From the NCBI GenBank assembly GCA_963662155.1, contig OY759268.1:2412501-2476500 (forward strand): a stretch of DNA of 64,000 nt, read 5' to 3'. The stretch is from Lamellibrachia columna (taxonomy: Eukaryota > Annelida > Polychaeta > Sabellida > Siboglinidae). Shown here piece by piece: positions 16,977 through 28,297 of the stretch. The notes under the pieces were generated by a model, which was not told the DNA's origin, searched no databases, and was given only the letters and a program-made list of their open reading frames with translations. Within the stretch, counting starts at the first letter, position 1. Every line of letters begins with the position of its first letter. The position numbers and the translations under genes were made by a program.

Positions 16977-19852
16977 AAGTGCAGGGGGGTTACCTAGAGG
17001 TGTCTCAAGCAGAACAAGAGGCCACTAGCACAGATAAACCAATATCAAATCATCCGAAAAACATCTCTGAAAAAGGTTATAGATGCGTATGTTTAAATGC
17101 AAGGAGCATAGTAAATAAGAAAAACGAATTAAACATTATGGTAGAAGATATTGACCCTCACATAATTGGTATAACTGAATCATGGGTCAACATAGATATA
17201 ACAGATGCTGAATTAGGACTGACAGGATATGTAATGTTTAGGAAAGATCGAATAGGAAGAAGGGGCGGGGGAGTTATTTTATATGTTAAAGAATCTATTC
17301 AGGCTTATGAAATAAAACTAGAAAGGGAAGCAGATTGCGATGAAGCTGTTTGGTGCAAAATTGTTTCAGGTAATTCAAAATTAACTATTGGATTAGTTTA
17401 CCGAAGTCCAAACATAAACGAAGAGGACAACACAAAAATAAAAACCGCTATAAAGGAAGTTAGTAAAGGGGAATGTATCATAATGGGAGATTTTAACCAT
17501 GGACACATACAATGGAATTCTCTAGAGAGCACAGGGATTGAGGACCAACAATTTCTATTTTTAATCCAGGATAGCTTTCTTACTCAGCACGTACTAGAAC
17601 CAACCAGGGGAGAAAATGTATTAGATATAGTTTTGTCATCACAAAAAGAATTAGTGGACAATGTAAAAATATTTGAACCATTGGGTAATAGTAACCATAA
17701 TCAAATACATTTTGACATCAATGTAAAATCAGAAAGTAAAAATAAGAAAACGTACAAGAGAAACTTCCACAAAGGTAACTACAAAGATATGAGAAAATAC
17801 TTAGCAAAGCTAGATTGGAATAACATGCTGATGAATAAGACCGCAATTGAATGTTGGAATATTCTAAAATATGAAATTGAGAGTATCATCGATAAATTTG
17901 TTCCCTTCCAAAAACAAGGAAAGCGGTGTAGAAAGAAACACTTGTCAAAAGAGGCTATTAGAAAAATAATGCTAAAACAAACTATGTGGAGGGTTTATAG
18001 GCGTACCAGAAGGGACGAAGACTATGCAAAATACAAAGAGGCACTTAATGCAGCTACAACTGAAATCAGACAATCTAAAAGAAGCTATGAGCAAAAACTA
18101 GCATGTAACATAAAAAATGACAGCAAGAGTTTTTATGCATATGTCAGGAGTAAACAAAACGTACAAGACAAGGTTGGACCTCTAGAAGACAGTGCTGGAA
18201 ATATAATATCACAGGGGTTTTTAATGGCGGAAGACCTAAATGGTTACTTCAGTTCAGTGTTTACCAAAGAAGATATTAGTTCATTACCAGTTGCTGATGC
18301 TAAATTTCAGGGGGGTAAATCTGACTATTTAGGTCCGTTAGTTGTAACTCCAGAATTGGTAGCTAAGAAAATAAAGGCAATGAAAGATAACAAATCACCG
18401 GGAGTGGATGGGATTCCTCCAAAATTACTAATGGAAACAGTAGAACAAATCAGTATACCACTTGCAAGAGTATTCAACTTGTCATTAAAAGAGGGAGTTG
18501 TTCCGTTTGAATGGAAAGAAGCAAACATCATACCATTATTTAAAAAGGGTTCGAGGAATAAGTCAGAGAATTACAGACCAGTGAGTTTAACGTCAGTGAT
18601 TTGTAAATTATTAGAAAGGTTAATTAAAGACCATATGGTGGAATTCCTCGTTAAGCATAAATTATTAAATTCATCTCAACATGGATTCCTTAAAGCGAGG
18701 TCATGCTTAACAAATATGTTATGTTTTTTGGAAGAAATCACTAAGTGGATAGACGTGGGATCGCCAGTAGATATTATCTACTTAGATTTTCAGAAAGCTT
18801 TTGACAAAGTGCCACATCAAAGATTACTACTTAAATTAAAAGCCCATGGTATCGGGGACAGCATAACTGACTGGATAGAACAATGGCTGACTGTCAGAAG
18901 ACAACGAGTTGTAGTAGATGGAGAAGTTTCAAATTGGAAATCGGTTTTGAGTGGGGTACCTCAAGGATCAGTATTAGGACCTATATTATTCTTAATTTAT
19001 ATCAATGACTTGGACGACAGTATAACAAGTAACGTACTGAAATTTGCGGATGACACAAAACTGTTTAGAAAGGTTAATACTGATGGTGATAAACAACATT
19101 TACAAAACGATCTAGACAGATTAGTGAAATGGTCTGAGAAATGGCAGATGTTGTTCAATTTTGGGAAATGTAAATGCCTACATACAGGACATAGGAACTT
19201 GAATGTAAACTATAAAATGGGAGATACTGTTCTGGGTACTACTGTAAAAGAAAAGGACTTAGGAGTTACAATAAGCGCTGATATGAAAGTTTCACAGCAG
19301 TGTGGTATTGCAGCTTCAAAGGGTAATCAAATTCTTGGATTGATTAGAAGAAACATAACATACAAGGGAAAAAAGTTAATTATACCTCTTTATAAAGCAA
19401 TAGTTAGACCTCATTTAGAATACTGTATACAAGCATGGAGACCATATCGTAAGAAAGATATAGATACGCTTGAACGCATACAAAGGAGAGCAACTAAAAT
19501 GATTCCAGAACTGAGAGACCTTAGTTATGAAGAACGCCTGAAAGAATGTGGTTTAACAACTCTAGAGACAAGGAGGTTAAGAGGAGATCAGATTGAAGTT
19601 TTTAAGATATTGAATGGGTATGAAAATATTGATAGAAATATGTTTTTCTCACTCAAGAAGGATAGCAGAACTAGAGGACATGAGGTAAAATTAGTAAAGT
19701 ATCAATGTAGATTGGACATCAGGAAGAACTCGTTCTCACAGAGGACAATAAATGAATGGAACAAATTGTCTACAGATTGTGTAACTGCTAGCAGCGTGAA
19801 TATGTTTAAAAACAAGGTTGACACATATCTCAGGAGGGCGGGTTATAAGTAG
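16961..19852 (+). CDS. CR1 ORF2: AP-like endonuclease plus reverse transcriptase
   Basis: About 960 codons, stop at 19850-19852. The N-terminal endonuclease shows CLNARSI, GITESWV (Glu), GLVYRSPN (Tyr) and MGDFNHG (17483-17503). Its last catalytic block is SNHNQIHF (agtaaccat at 17690), where SDH is usual. The RT shows IYLDFQKAFDKVPH (motif A, Asp), SGVPQGSVLGPILFLIYIND (motif B) and KFADDTKLF (motif C, FADD at 19043-19054), then a thumb with RPHLEYCIQAW. The C-terminus ends RRAGYK. The enzyme nicks the target and copies its own RNA at the nick. The frame has no ATG near its start; expression by -1 frameshift from ORF1 is suggested. Length fits the CR1 clade. Confidence 0.9.
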   Translation, partial: TFFKLEVQGGYLEVSQAEQEATSTDKPISNHPKNISEKGYRCVCLNARSIVNKKNELNIMVEDIDPHIIGITESWVNIDITDAELGLTGYVMFRKDRIGRRGGGVILYVKESIQAYEIKLEREADCDEAVWCKIVSGNSKLTIGLVYRSPNINEEDNTKIKTAIKEVSKGECIIMGDFNHGHIQWNSLESTGIEDQQFLFLIQDSFLTQHVLEPTRGENVLDIVLSSQKELVDNVKIFEPLGNSNHNQIHFDINVKSESKNKKTYKRNFHKGNYKDMRKYLAKLDWNNMLMNKTAIECWNILKYEIESIIDKFVPFQKQGKRCRKKHLSKEAIRKIMLKQTMWRVYRRTRRDEDYAKYKEALNAATTEIRQSKRSYEQKLACNIKNDSKSFYAYVRSKQNVQDKVGPLEDSAGNIISQGFLMAEDLNGYFSSVFTKEDISSLPVADAKFQGGKSDYLGPLVVTPELVAKKIKAMKDNKSPGVDGIPPKLLMETVEQISIPLARVFNLSLKEGVVPFEWKEANIIPLFKKGSRNKSENYRPVSLTSVICKLLERLIKDHMVEFLVKHKLLNSSQHGFLKARSCLTNMLCFLEEITKWIDVGSPVDIIYLDFQKAFDKVPHQRLLLKLKAHGIGDSITDWIEQWLTVRRQRVVVDGEVSNWKSVLSGVPQGSVLGPILFLIYINDLDDSITSNVLKFADDTKLFRKVNTDGDKQHLQNDLDRLVKWSEKWQMLFNFGKCKCLHTGHRNLNVNYKMGDTVLGTTVKEKDLGVTISADMKVSQQCGIAASKGNQILGLIRRNITYKGKKLIIPLYKAIVRPHLEYCIQAWRPYRKKDIDTLERIQRRATKMIPELRDLSYEERLKECGLTTLETRRLRGDQIEVFKILNGYENIDRNMFFSLKKDSRTRGHEVKLVKYQCRLDIRKNSFSQRTINEWNKLSTDCVTASSVNMFKNKVDTYLRRAGYK
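16967..16973 (+). promoter_or_regulatory. Candidate -1 ribosomal frameshift site between CR1 ORF1 and ORF2
   Basis: Heptamer T TTA AAC in ORF1 phase (codons TTA 16968-16970 and AAC 16971-16973), followed at once by the TAG stop. A -1 slip continues as CTA GAA GTG CAG, exactly the ORF2 frame, which is open from 16961. ORF2 has no ATG before the first endonuclease motif. A downstream stimulating structure was not identified by eye. Confidence 0.55.
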
Positions 19853-19952
19853 ATGAACATTGTTGGACTCTCGATAAGCCAATGGCTTCCTTGTCCACTT
19901 GCCATCTGGGCCTTTGGCTTGGATGGCAAATCTTGTTAAATCTTGTTAAATC
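19853..19952 (+). other. CR1 3'UTR and tail
   Basis: About 100 bp with ttggactctcgataagccaa and cttccttgtccacttgcc, ending in the tandem tail tcttgttaaatcttgttaaa. The same end occurs inverted at 4605-4693, which supports this as the reverse-transcription start. Confidence 0.75.
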
Positions 19953-21744
19953 TATGTCAAAGACATGGTCACTCTCCCGTATGTCAAAGACATGCTCACT
20001 CTCCCGTATGTCAAAGACATGGTCACTCTCCCGTATGTCAAAGACATGGTCACTCTCCCGTATGTCAAAGACATGGTCACTCTCCCGTATGTCAAAGACA
20101 TGGTCACTCTCCCGTATGTCAAAGACATGGTCACTCTCCCGTATGTCAAAGACATGGTCACTCTCCCGTATGTCAAAGACATGGTCACTCTCCCGTATGT
20201 CAAAGACATGGTCACTCTCCCGTATGTCAAATACATGGTCACTCTCCCGTATGTCAAAGACATGGTCACTCTCCCGTATGTCAAAGACATGGTCACTCTC
20301 CCGTATGTTAAAGACATGCTCACTCTCCTGTATGTCAAAGACATGGTCACTCTCCCGTATGTCAAAGACATGGTCACTCTCCCGTATGTCAAATACATGG
20401 TCACTCTCCCGTATGTCAAAGACATGGTCACTCTCCCGTATGTCAAAGACATGGTCACTCTCCCGTATGTCAAATACATGGTCACTCTCCCGTATGTCAA
20501 AGACATGGTCACTCTCCCGTATGTCAAAGACATGGTCACTCTCCCGTATGTCAAATACATGGTCACTCTCCCGTATGTCAAAGACATGGTCACTCTCCCG
20601 TATGTCAAAGACATGGTCACTCTCCCGTATGTCAAAGGCATGGTCACTCTCCCGTATGTCAAAGACATGGTCACTCTCCCGTATGTCAAATACATGGTCA
20701 CTCTCCCGTATGTCAAAGACATGGTCACTCTCCGTATGTCAAAAACATGGTCACTCTCCCGTATGTCAAAGACATGGTCACTCTCCCGTATGTCAAAGAC
20801 ATGGTCACTCTCCCGTATGTCAAAGACATGGTCACTCTCCCGTATGTCAAATACATGGTCACTCTCCCGTATGTCAAAGACATGGTCACTCTCCCGTATG
20901 TCAAAGACATGGTCACTCTCCCGTATGTCAAAGGCATGGTCACTCTCCCGTATGTCAAAAACATGGTCACTCTCCCGTATGTCAAAGACATGGTCACTCT
21001 CCCGTATGACAAAGACATGGTCACTCTCCCGTATGTCAAAGACATGGTCACTCTCCCGTATATCAAAGACATGCTCACTCTCCCGTATGTCAAAGACATG
21101 GTCACTCTCCCGTATGTCAAAGACATGTTCACTCTCCCGTATGTCAAAGACATGGTCACTCTCCCGTATGTCAAAGACATGGTCACTCTCCCGTATGTCA
21201 AAGACATGCTCACTCTCCCGTATGTCAAAGACATGGTCACTCTCCCGTATGTCAAAGACATGGTCACTCTCCCGTATGTCAAAGACATGGTCACTCTCCC
21301 GTATGTCAAAGACATGCTCACTCTCCCGTATGTCAAAGACATGGTCACTCTCCCGTATGTCAAAGACATGGTCACTCTCCCGTATGTCAAAGACATGGTC
21401 ACTCTCCCGTATGTCAAAGACATGGTCACTCTCCTGTATGTCAAAGACATGGTCACTCTCCCGTATGTCAAAGACATGGTCACTCTCCCGTATGTCAAAG
21501 ACATGGTCACTCTCCCGTATGTCAAAGACATGGTCACTCTCCCGTATGTCAAAGACATGGTCACTCTCCCGTATGTCAAAGACATGGTCACTCTCCCGTA
21601 TGTCAAAGACATGGTCACTCTCCCGTATGTCAAAGACATGCTCACTCTCCCGTATGTCAAAGACATGGTCACTCTCCCGTATGTCAAAGACATGGTCACT
21701 CTCCCGTATGTCAAAGACATGGTCACTCTCCCGTATGTCAAAGG
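19953..21744 (+). repeat. 27-bp array inside the PLE, right part, in frame with the endonuclease
   Basis: About 66 copies of a 27-bp unit. In the frame that enters the downstream endonuclease it encodes DMVTLPYVK per unit. Variants include ctcactc for gtcactc, aatacatgg and aaggcatgg. One unit near 20730 has lost a C (ctctccgtatg), which breaks the frame there; from 20747 on the frame is open into the GIY-YIG domain. The 601-codon frame on the minus strand and the other plus-strand frames are shadows. Confidence 0.95.
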
Positions 21745-22093
21745 AGTAACGGAACATGTACAGCGGATTTTAAAGCATCACGAGATTGCTGCAGCTGTGA
21801 GACCCCATCAAAACATCAAACGAATACTAGTGCATCCAAAGGACAAAGTGGAAAACAGTGGAACGAGAGACAGTGTATACCAGTGTATCCCGTGTAAGAG
21901 ATGTCGTTGCACGTACGTTGGCGAAACAGGGAGAACAGTTGAAACAAGACTCGAAGAACACAAGAAGGAGATTGAGAACATCACAACCGGACGATTTACC
22001 CTGGAACAAATGAGGAAGTCAGATACGGTAGAGCATAAATCTGCAATAACAGACAGAAACATCTGCAATAACAGACAGAAACATCTGCAATAA
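21745..22093 (+). pseudogene. PLE linker and GIY-YIG endonuclease domain, copy 1
   Basis: Directly after the last repeat (VTLPYVK) comes GVTEHVQRILKHHEIAAAVR, the conserved PLE linker, and then IKRILVHPKDKVE. The endonuclease reads VYQCIPCKRCRCTYVGETGR (Cys pair plus the GIY-YIG core as TYVGETGR), then TRLEEHKKEIEN. After EHKSAITD the frame ends in a short duplication of acagacagaaacatctgcaata. Part of an otherwise broken PLE; the domain itself looks well kept. Confidence 0.82.
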
Positions 22094-22385
22094 CAGACAG
22101 AAACAATTGCATCATAGAATGAGAGGAAGCAAAGACAGACAGAAAGAGCAACAGAAACGCAAATATGGATTACAGAGGCCATATGGGTCAGAAAGACGAC
22201 CCCAATCATGAATCGAGACGAGGGGGATACCGACTGAGCCACGCATGGACGGCCTGCAGGTCAAGTCAACGGGGCGAGTCAACTGGCGAGTAGAGTAAAA
22301 ACTAGTCATCCCAGAATTCCCGATGAAGGCTGAAGCAATGAGGGTAAGTAATCTCAATAGTTGTGGTTGGAGAATATCGTTACTC

Positions 22386-24060
22386 ATATATACCTACAAA
22401 CTTTATTAACACGAATAACTATGTATGAGTTAACCAATAAAATGCACCGCGCGTTCCATGTAATGACACTGTAGGTAGCGGTGTATGTTTCCACGAGTTG
22501 TTCGACATCGGATAATTGTGGGTCTCACATTACACAAGTATAGATGCATTGTTGAATTAGGTCCACATCACTCGCATGCAGTCATCGTAATGCTGGCTTC
22601 CTCTGATTAAAGATCGAGCTGCATCAATAGTGTTATAGAAATCGTTGTATTAGTGGTCACGTTTTTGACATGCTATGTTTTGGTATACCGGGTTCGGGAT
22701 GATCCCCGTGGTGTCTTTACTATTTTACCCTATGACGAGGCGGTGCCGCTTTTCGTGGGCCGGCGGGAAAAGTTGTGACTAATTTCCCAGCGTGTTTGTA
22801 TTTGCTTAGACAAGTATTTGTTCCGTTTAAGGTGTATGCTGTTGTGAGCGGCCGCACTGGCGTAAGTTGAATACTGTATCACTTTATCTACACTTAATCG
22901 TGCGACCGCACTTCTCGGGCAATAAACAAGATTGCATTGACTTCGGCGTGGCTATTACCGCACGTGACCAGTCACGACCACGAAATCAAAACGAACCCTA
23001 TACCGCTCGAGGGGTCTTGTAACAATAGTAATAGTGCTAAGTGGTCTGAAGCACCCTGGTGTTTGACCATGATGTTAATGGCGAGCTGCTCCTTTGTTTC
23101 TGTAAGACCTCGAGCGAATGTCCTATTCTGCGAGTAGGTATGTGATATTAACCGCAGGTTTAAGATAATCGCCTAATCCGCTTGCGTCAGATTAAAGCAG
23201 GCCATCAAGGGATATTAAATCTGCCGTGGACTGATTGATTAGTATATACGTTCCTCAGAGTCCTCTTACACTGATTACATATCAACGAAACCAAAGGTGC
23301 ACATAATTTTTATGCACCAAGTTGTTATTTATGCAGTGTTTTATACTAAATAATTAGGTTTCCCCTTTGCACACTATAATTTAAATATGTACACAATATT
23401 CGTTATGCATCACTAGAACTGGCATTCATTTGATTTAAGTTGGCACTGTAAACATATCTCCATCTCACTTTGCTGCAAGTTGCCAGCCCCAAATGCTTAC
23501 TTTTAACAGAGATTCGGAGAAGCCAAGATTAGCCATCAACTTATCACCTTACCAGAAGACATTCTATTTTCTAGGCCTTCCCTCCATTTCACGGGTGCCT
23601 GAAAGACCAGCCCACCCGAGTTGGTACAATGCATATATGCTCCGGGATGTTCTCCCTCCCATTTGCACGTATCTGAACCTCATCTATCTCACGCCAGTGG
23701 CTGGAATAGTGGTTGCAGGCCTTCTTGAAACATCAGGATAACGTGGATGTGAATTATCTAGTAATACCAACTGTTAAATGAGCACTTAATTGAGAGTTAA
23801 TTAGAAATGTGTCAATTAAATTAAATTAAACCCTTTTGTTAAAATTAATTAAATTAAAATAGCCTTTTTGAAAAAAGTTGTTAAATTAAATTAAACTAAT
23901 CAAGATAATTCAATAAAAAAATAACACGCACGCAAGCACGCACGTACGCACGCACGTACGCACGCACGTACTCACGCACCCACGCACGTAAGCACGCACG
24001 CACGCACGCACCCACCCACAGCGTATGCGTGTGAGTGTTTGTGTATGTTTGTGATGTCAC
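22386..24060. other. Unit segment after the PLE, no clear gene
   Basis: Almost identical to 35966-37640 and more diverged from 50000-50760 plus 55893-56650. An 82-codon frame (23493-23741, LSPYQKTFYFLGLPSISRVP) is identical in unit 2 but frameshifted in unit 3 (56301-56534). It is not a convincing gene and no family is recognised. An (ACGC)n microsatellite lies at 23926-24015. Confidence 0.6.
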
Positions 24061-24339
24061 TGCCCGACAGTGGCGCCACTCAGCACATCACCACTGTTAC
24101 AACTTGTAAATTAAAAATGGATAGTGCGGAGTGAACAAACCGTCTGGTTGGCTGTGCAAGGCGACTGTTGTTTACGACTTGTTACGTCATTGCAACTGTG
24201 CACGTGACTGCGTGACATAGTTGAACGTTATTTGATTCCTATACAAACTTTCAGCGTAAACACTATACACAATTGTATACAATTAAAATTAAGAGATTTC
24301 TTGACAAAAATATGTGTACCAAGTGAAATAAAGATGTGC

Positions 24340-24960
24340 AGAATCTGCGTTAACCTAGATTATCCTAGCTCCGTGTTGGGGCGCCACCACCCCATCGCCT
24401 AAATGCAATGTGCACTTTTCATTGTGACGGAAATTATGTACGCATATATATTTTGCTCATTACAATGTCATCCGGGCATTTGGCTAATTAATAAAATGAG
24501 AGTTAACTTTTATCAGTTTATAGGATGCAATTCGAATTAACTTTAAACTTTGATTATATTGACACAACTGTCAGACTGAAAAGTTAAATCAGGCAAAACA
24601 AATTGTTGTCTCGATAATGACGCTGATTGGCTGCTGACGCTTCACGGGAACGTCTACACAAAATGAGTGGTGACAGTGGGTAACAACGAGACCACGCGTC
24701 TGCGGCCAATCCCTTTTCTCGGCGAATGAACGAAGGGGAGCGAGAGTCGGATAAGCGAGACGATATCTGCACATCAAATGTAAGTTGTGGCAGTGGTGAA
24801 ACTGTTAGTGGCGCCACAAGTGGGAGCTTAAGGCCGGTGCTAACCTCGATTATCCAGACTCCGTCATGTGGCGCCACCGTTTGTCGTACACACGAGATCC
24901 TGGGTTCAGAGTGACCTTTTCATTGTGACGAATATAATTAGTTACCCTGAATCACGGTAA
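24340..24960 (+). repeat. Dispersed repeat, two related members, unit 1
   Basis: 24345-24575 matches 4830-5085 (tcatccgggcatttggctaat and others). A second start, cctcgattatccagactccg followed by gtggcgccaccgttt, lies at 24844-24895. The DNA in between (24580-24830) is GC-richer and shared only with unit 2. No coding function seen. Confidence 0.6.
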
Positions 24961-25079
24961 ACAATGACATTGACTAGATTTGAAAATTGGATTTAAACAC
25001 TGGATTTGAACTATGTTGTAAAAAAAAGATGGAAATTTTAACAATGTTCAGATACACACCAAAGCATTAATTTATCTGG

Positions 25080-26130
25080 CACACTATCTTGCCCACAACA
25101 CCTTACATTCGGAGTCTAGCAAGGATCCGTCCTTAGCCTCGTCCTGTTAAGCTTATATACTACGTCTCTCAGCCAAGTCATTACTAATCATAATTTCAGT
25201 CATCATCTGTATGCTGATGACACACATGTTTACATATCACTTTCACAATCAAATGCACAAGAATCTGTTTCGACTTTAAGTGATTGTCTCACTGACATTT
25301 TGTCTTAGGTGGAATCAAGTAATCTAAAGCTTAACCCAGATAAAACATACCTTGTAATAATTAGCACTAACCAACAGCAAAATGGGGTAACCAGCAATTG
25401 TCCAGTTAAACTGCTCGGCAGTGATACATTCACGTCAGATAGCGTTCGTAATCTAGGTGTTGTCTTTGACCGTGACTTCAACTTTCGCCAGCACATTTCT
25501 CAAGTATGCAAATCCTGTTTCTACAATTCTCCTTCGAATTTGGCGTCACATATATTTATCTACTGCGAAAACAATATCAAAACCACCAATTAGTAGCCGT
25601 CTTGACACTATTGTAACTCACTACTAAGTAACGTTGTTAAAAGAGACATGGCTAAATTCCAACGAATAAAACATTGCCTGGCATGTGTGGTACTCAGAGC
25701 GCCTCTTTTTTCACCATCACTACCACTACTTAAACAGTTACACTGGATTCCTGTTACTTATTGAATCAATGTTAAACTGTCCACTCTTACACATCGTGCT
25801 CTATCTACACAACAACCTACTTGGCTAGTCTCCTGCATCTTTCAAATATCACTAGGCAGCTCAGATCATCCACTTCACAACAACTTATTGTTCGTAAGAC
25901 TAAGCTTAATTTGGGCAAACTGTCTTTTTTTTGTCGCTGCTGTGAAAACATCTGAAACTATAGCTACCTTCCGAAAAAACCCAAGACATTTATTCCAAAT
26001 TGCATTTCTTTCATACCTTCGGTTGTCACTCGTTCTGATAATGACGTTTGCGCGTCCCTGTTCACAATTATGCTTAATGGTTATATTTTGTTGTGCCTCT
26101 GAGCTCAGATTCCTGAGAATATAGGTGCCA
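25080..26130 (+). pseudogene. L2/CR1-like LINE RT remnant, unit 1
   Basis: Broken frames show QGSVL followed by [18 protein letters not shown] and [20 protein letters not shown] (motif C, YADD, about 25208-25230). Then come SSNLKLNPDKTYLVIISTNQ and VRNLGVVFDRDFNFRQHISQ. The end resembles the LINE C-terminus (ATFRKNPRHLFQIAF). The remnant has many stops and is shared with unit 2 (38665-39745), so it predates the duplication. Unit 1 has lost a short piece kept in unit 2 (RMVWNELFATVK). Confidence 0.8.
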
Positions 26131-26276
26131 CAGAAATTAATTGTTATTATTATTAATACCTCTGATGTCTCCAAAGAATAGGGTCGCTCATTTCACCCGC
26201 CAGAGCAAGCTGTCGGCAGTTGTAAATAGACGCGTTTGTGACGTGGAGTGTGACGTCAGCGCCCTTCCTATCCATT

Positions 26277-26366
<90 letters not shown>
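26277..26366. repeat. (TA)n microsatellite
   Basis: About 45 TA dinucleotides, shared in position with 39897-39991. Confidence 0.97.
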
Positions 26367-26371
<5 letters not shown>

Positions 26372-27029
26372 GTCATTTCGACGGTTTCGTTGACCACCGA
26401 GGTCAAGACAAATTAACAAATGTCAGGATTAAACATTTGTTTCCCATAAGGAGCAAGGAAGTGCTTTAATACTATCATCAATCTTTGGCCCGATATGGAC
26501 TTTGTCAGTAACCACTCGGGTGGTTTAGCTACTAGTTTATCGAACCCTGTTTAATATATCTTAATGACTTAGTACAATTTCAATTGGAAATAAAGAAATG
26601 ATTAATGATTAATTACAATTAGTTATTAAATAAAAATAGTCTATGCTTTACAACGTAAAAGAAAAGGCGGTTTCTTTTAAACATTTAGCAAATACACATT
26701 ATGTTCTTTGAAGAGGCTGAGAAAACATCGGCTATCAGACCCTACACCCGACGCAACAGAAAAGCGTTGAAAAAAGAGATGCATAAATCAGCTATCACAA
26801 ATCACATGGCTCAACAGAATCACATAGTAGGTTGAGAGAGGGCCAATTTTTTCGACAGGGAATCGGACTGGAGAACAAATTGCAACAAGGAAGCGATAGT
26901 GATAAGAAAAACCAAAGACAGAATGAATGGAGATGAGGGCCGATACAGACTCTAATATATCTACGATGGTCTCCTGAACCCAGGGAGCCGCCGCGAGGGG
27001 CACACACCAGAGTGATACGTCTGCGTAGA
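26367..27029. other. Unit segment, no gene recognised
   Basis: AT-rich, then moderately GC-rich. Frames of 60-100 codons on the minus strand (for example 26795-27097) show no known domain and are not conserved in frame in unit 2. Confidence 0.5.
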
Positions 27030-27425
27030 ATGACTACCGTGTCGCCATCTAGCCACGTCACAGGAAAAAAGGTAAACAGCAAACCGGGGGAACTCACCTA
27101 CCCGGTTGAGATATGCGAATGCCGAAGCGGCCTTGCCTAATTTCGCTAACGTAGCCAACCCTCGTGGAAAATACAGAAGAGTCTACATTGTTCCAGTGAC
27201 GTTAAAGCCAGAGCCACGTCAGTCAACAGTGCGATATGTTGATTTCTCTCCTAACTGATCAATGGAGCAGTGTCGCACAATGACGCAGTCTGCTTGAGCG
27301 CGTTCTATAACTATCTCGGCCGCACGCCGAATGATTGCTCGGTTACGTTGTACAACTATCTCGGCCGCACGCCGAATGATTGCTCGGTTACGCGATAACA
27401 ATCTGGTTTTCTTCACTTCATATAA
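27030..27425 (+). repeat. Unit 1 tail block
   Basis: Matches 60-425 and 40640-41030. It contains a tandem doubling of a 47-bp piece (aactatctcggccgcacgccg twice, 27305-27400) that unit 0 lacks. Confidence 0.8.
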
Positions 27426-27600
27426 CACTAAATTTAAAATTACTACTGCTTAGTTCTTTACAAAAGCCTGAAGTTAATTAAATTTAGCATTTATCGATTG
27501 TACATTTGTGCTTAAGATGCTAAAACGTTTAATGTTACTCTGGGTTAATTTAGTAAAAGTCGTAAAAAGATGAGCGACGTATTATTTGAGGTTAATTATT

Positions 27601-28297
<697 letters not shown>

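Larger units (their letters stand above)
15434..19952 (+). mobile_element. Intact CR1-clade non-LTR retrotransposon
   Basis: Full-length-looking element of 4519 bp: 5'UTR (15434-15758), ORF1, ORF2, a short 3'UTR and a tail of two tcttgttaaa repeats. It lies between two copies of tatgtcaaa (15425-15433 and 19953-19961), a plausible 9-bp target-site duplication, though that word is also part of the 27-bp satellite. The ORF1 domain set (PHD-like finger plus SGNH esterase) is a known signature of CR1. Both ORFs are open, so the copy is young. Unit 2 has the same array without it. Confidence 0.9.
13405..22385 (+). mobile_element. Penelope-like element, copy 1 (interrupted)
   Basis: A PLE with inverted terminal regions of about 180-240 bp. 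The left end (13405-13590) matches the reverse complement of the right end (about 22160-22385), including gtggctcagtc, ccctcgtctcgattca and ctagt...ggaatt blocks. Inside, in order, are an N-terminal PLE domain, an RT with a frame break, a 16-bp array, a 27-bp array and a GIY-YIG endonuclease domain. The 27-bp array has been split by a CR1 LINE. Without that LINE and with a short array the element would be about 3 kb, as usual for the group. Confidence 0.85.

Noticed and set aside
19882..21009. Cys/His-rich repeat frame (CQRHGHSPV) that looks like a metal-binding protein
   Set aside because: Another frame of the same 27-bp array, not linked to a start or to a domain. The frame joined to the GIY-YIG domain is VTLPYVK.
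19953..21744. CRISPR-like array
   Set aside because: The units are contiguous with no unique spacers, in a eukaryotic genome, within a PLE.
19952..21757. 601-codon minus-strand frame with repeated FDIRESDHV
   Set aside because: It is the reverse reading of the 27-bp PLE minisatellite. The unit is a multiple of three without stops in several frames, so long frames arise on both strands.
23493..23741. 82-residue conserved hypothetical protein
   Set aside because: Identical in unit 2 only because the DNA is identical. It is frameshifted in unit 3 and has no recognisable domain.
24838..24900. Retroviral-type primer-binding site (tggcgccac)
   Set aside because: Only seven bases fit, with no LTRs or gag/pol near. 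Better explained as part of a dispersed repeat.
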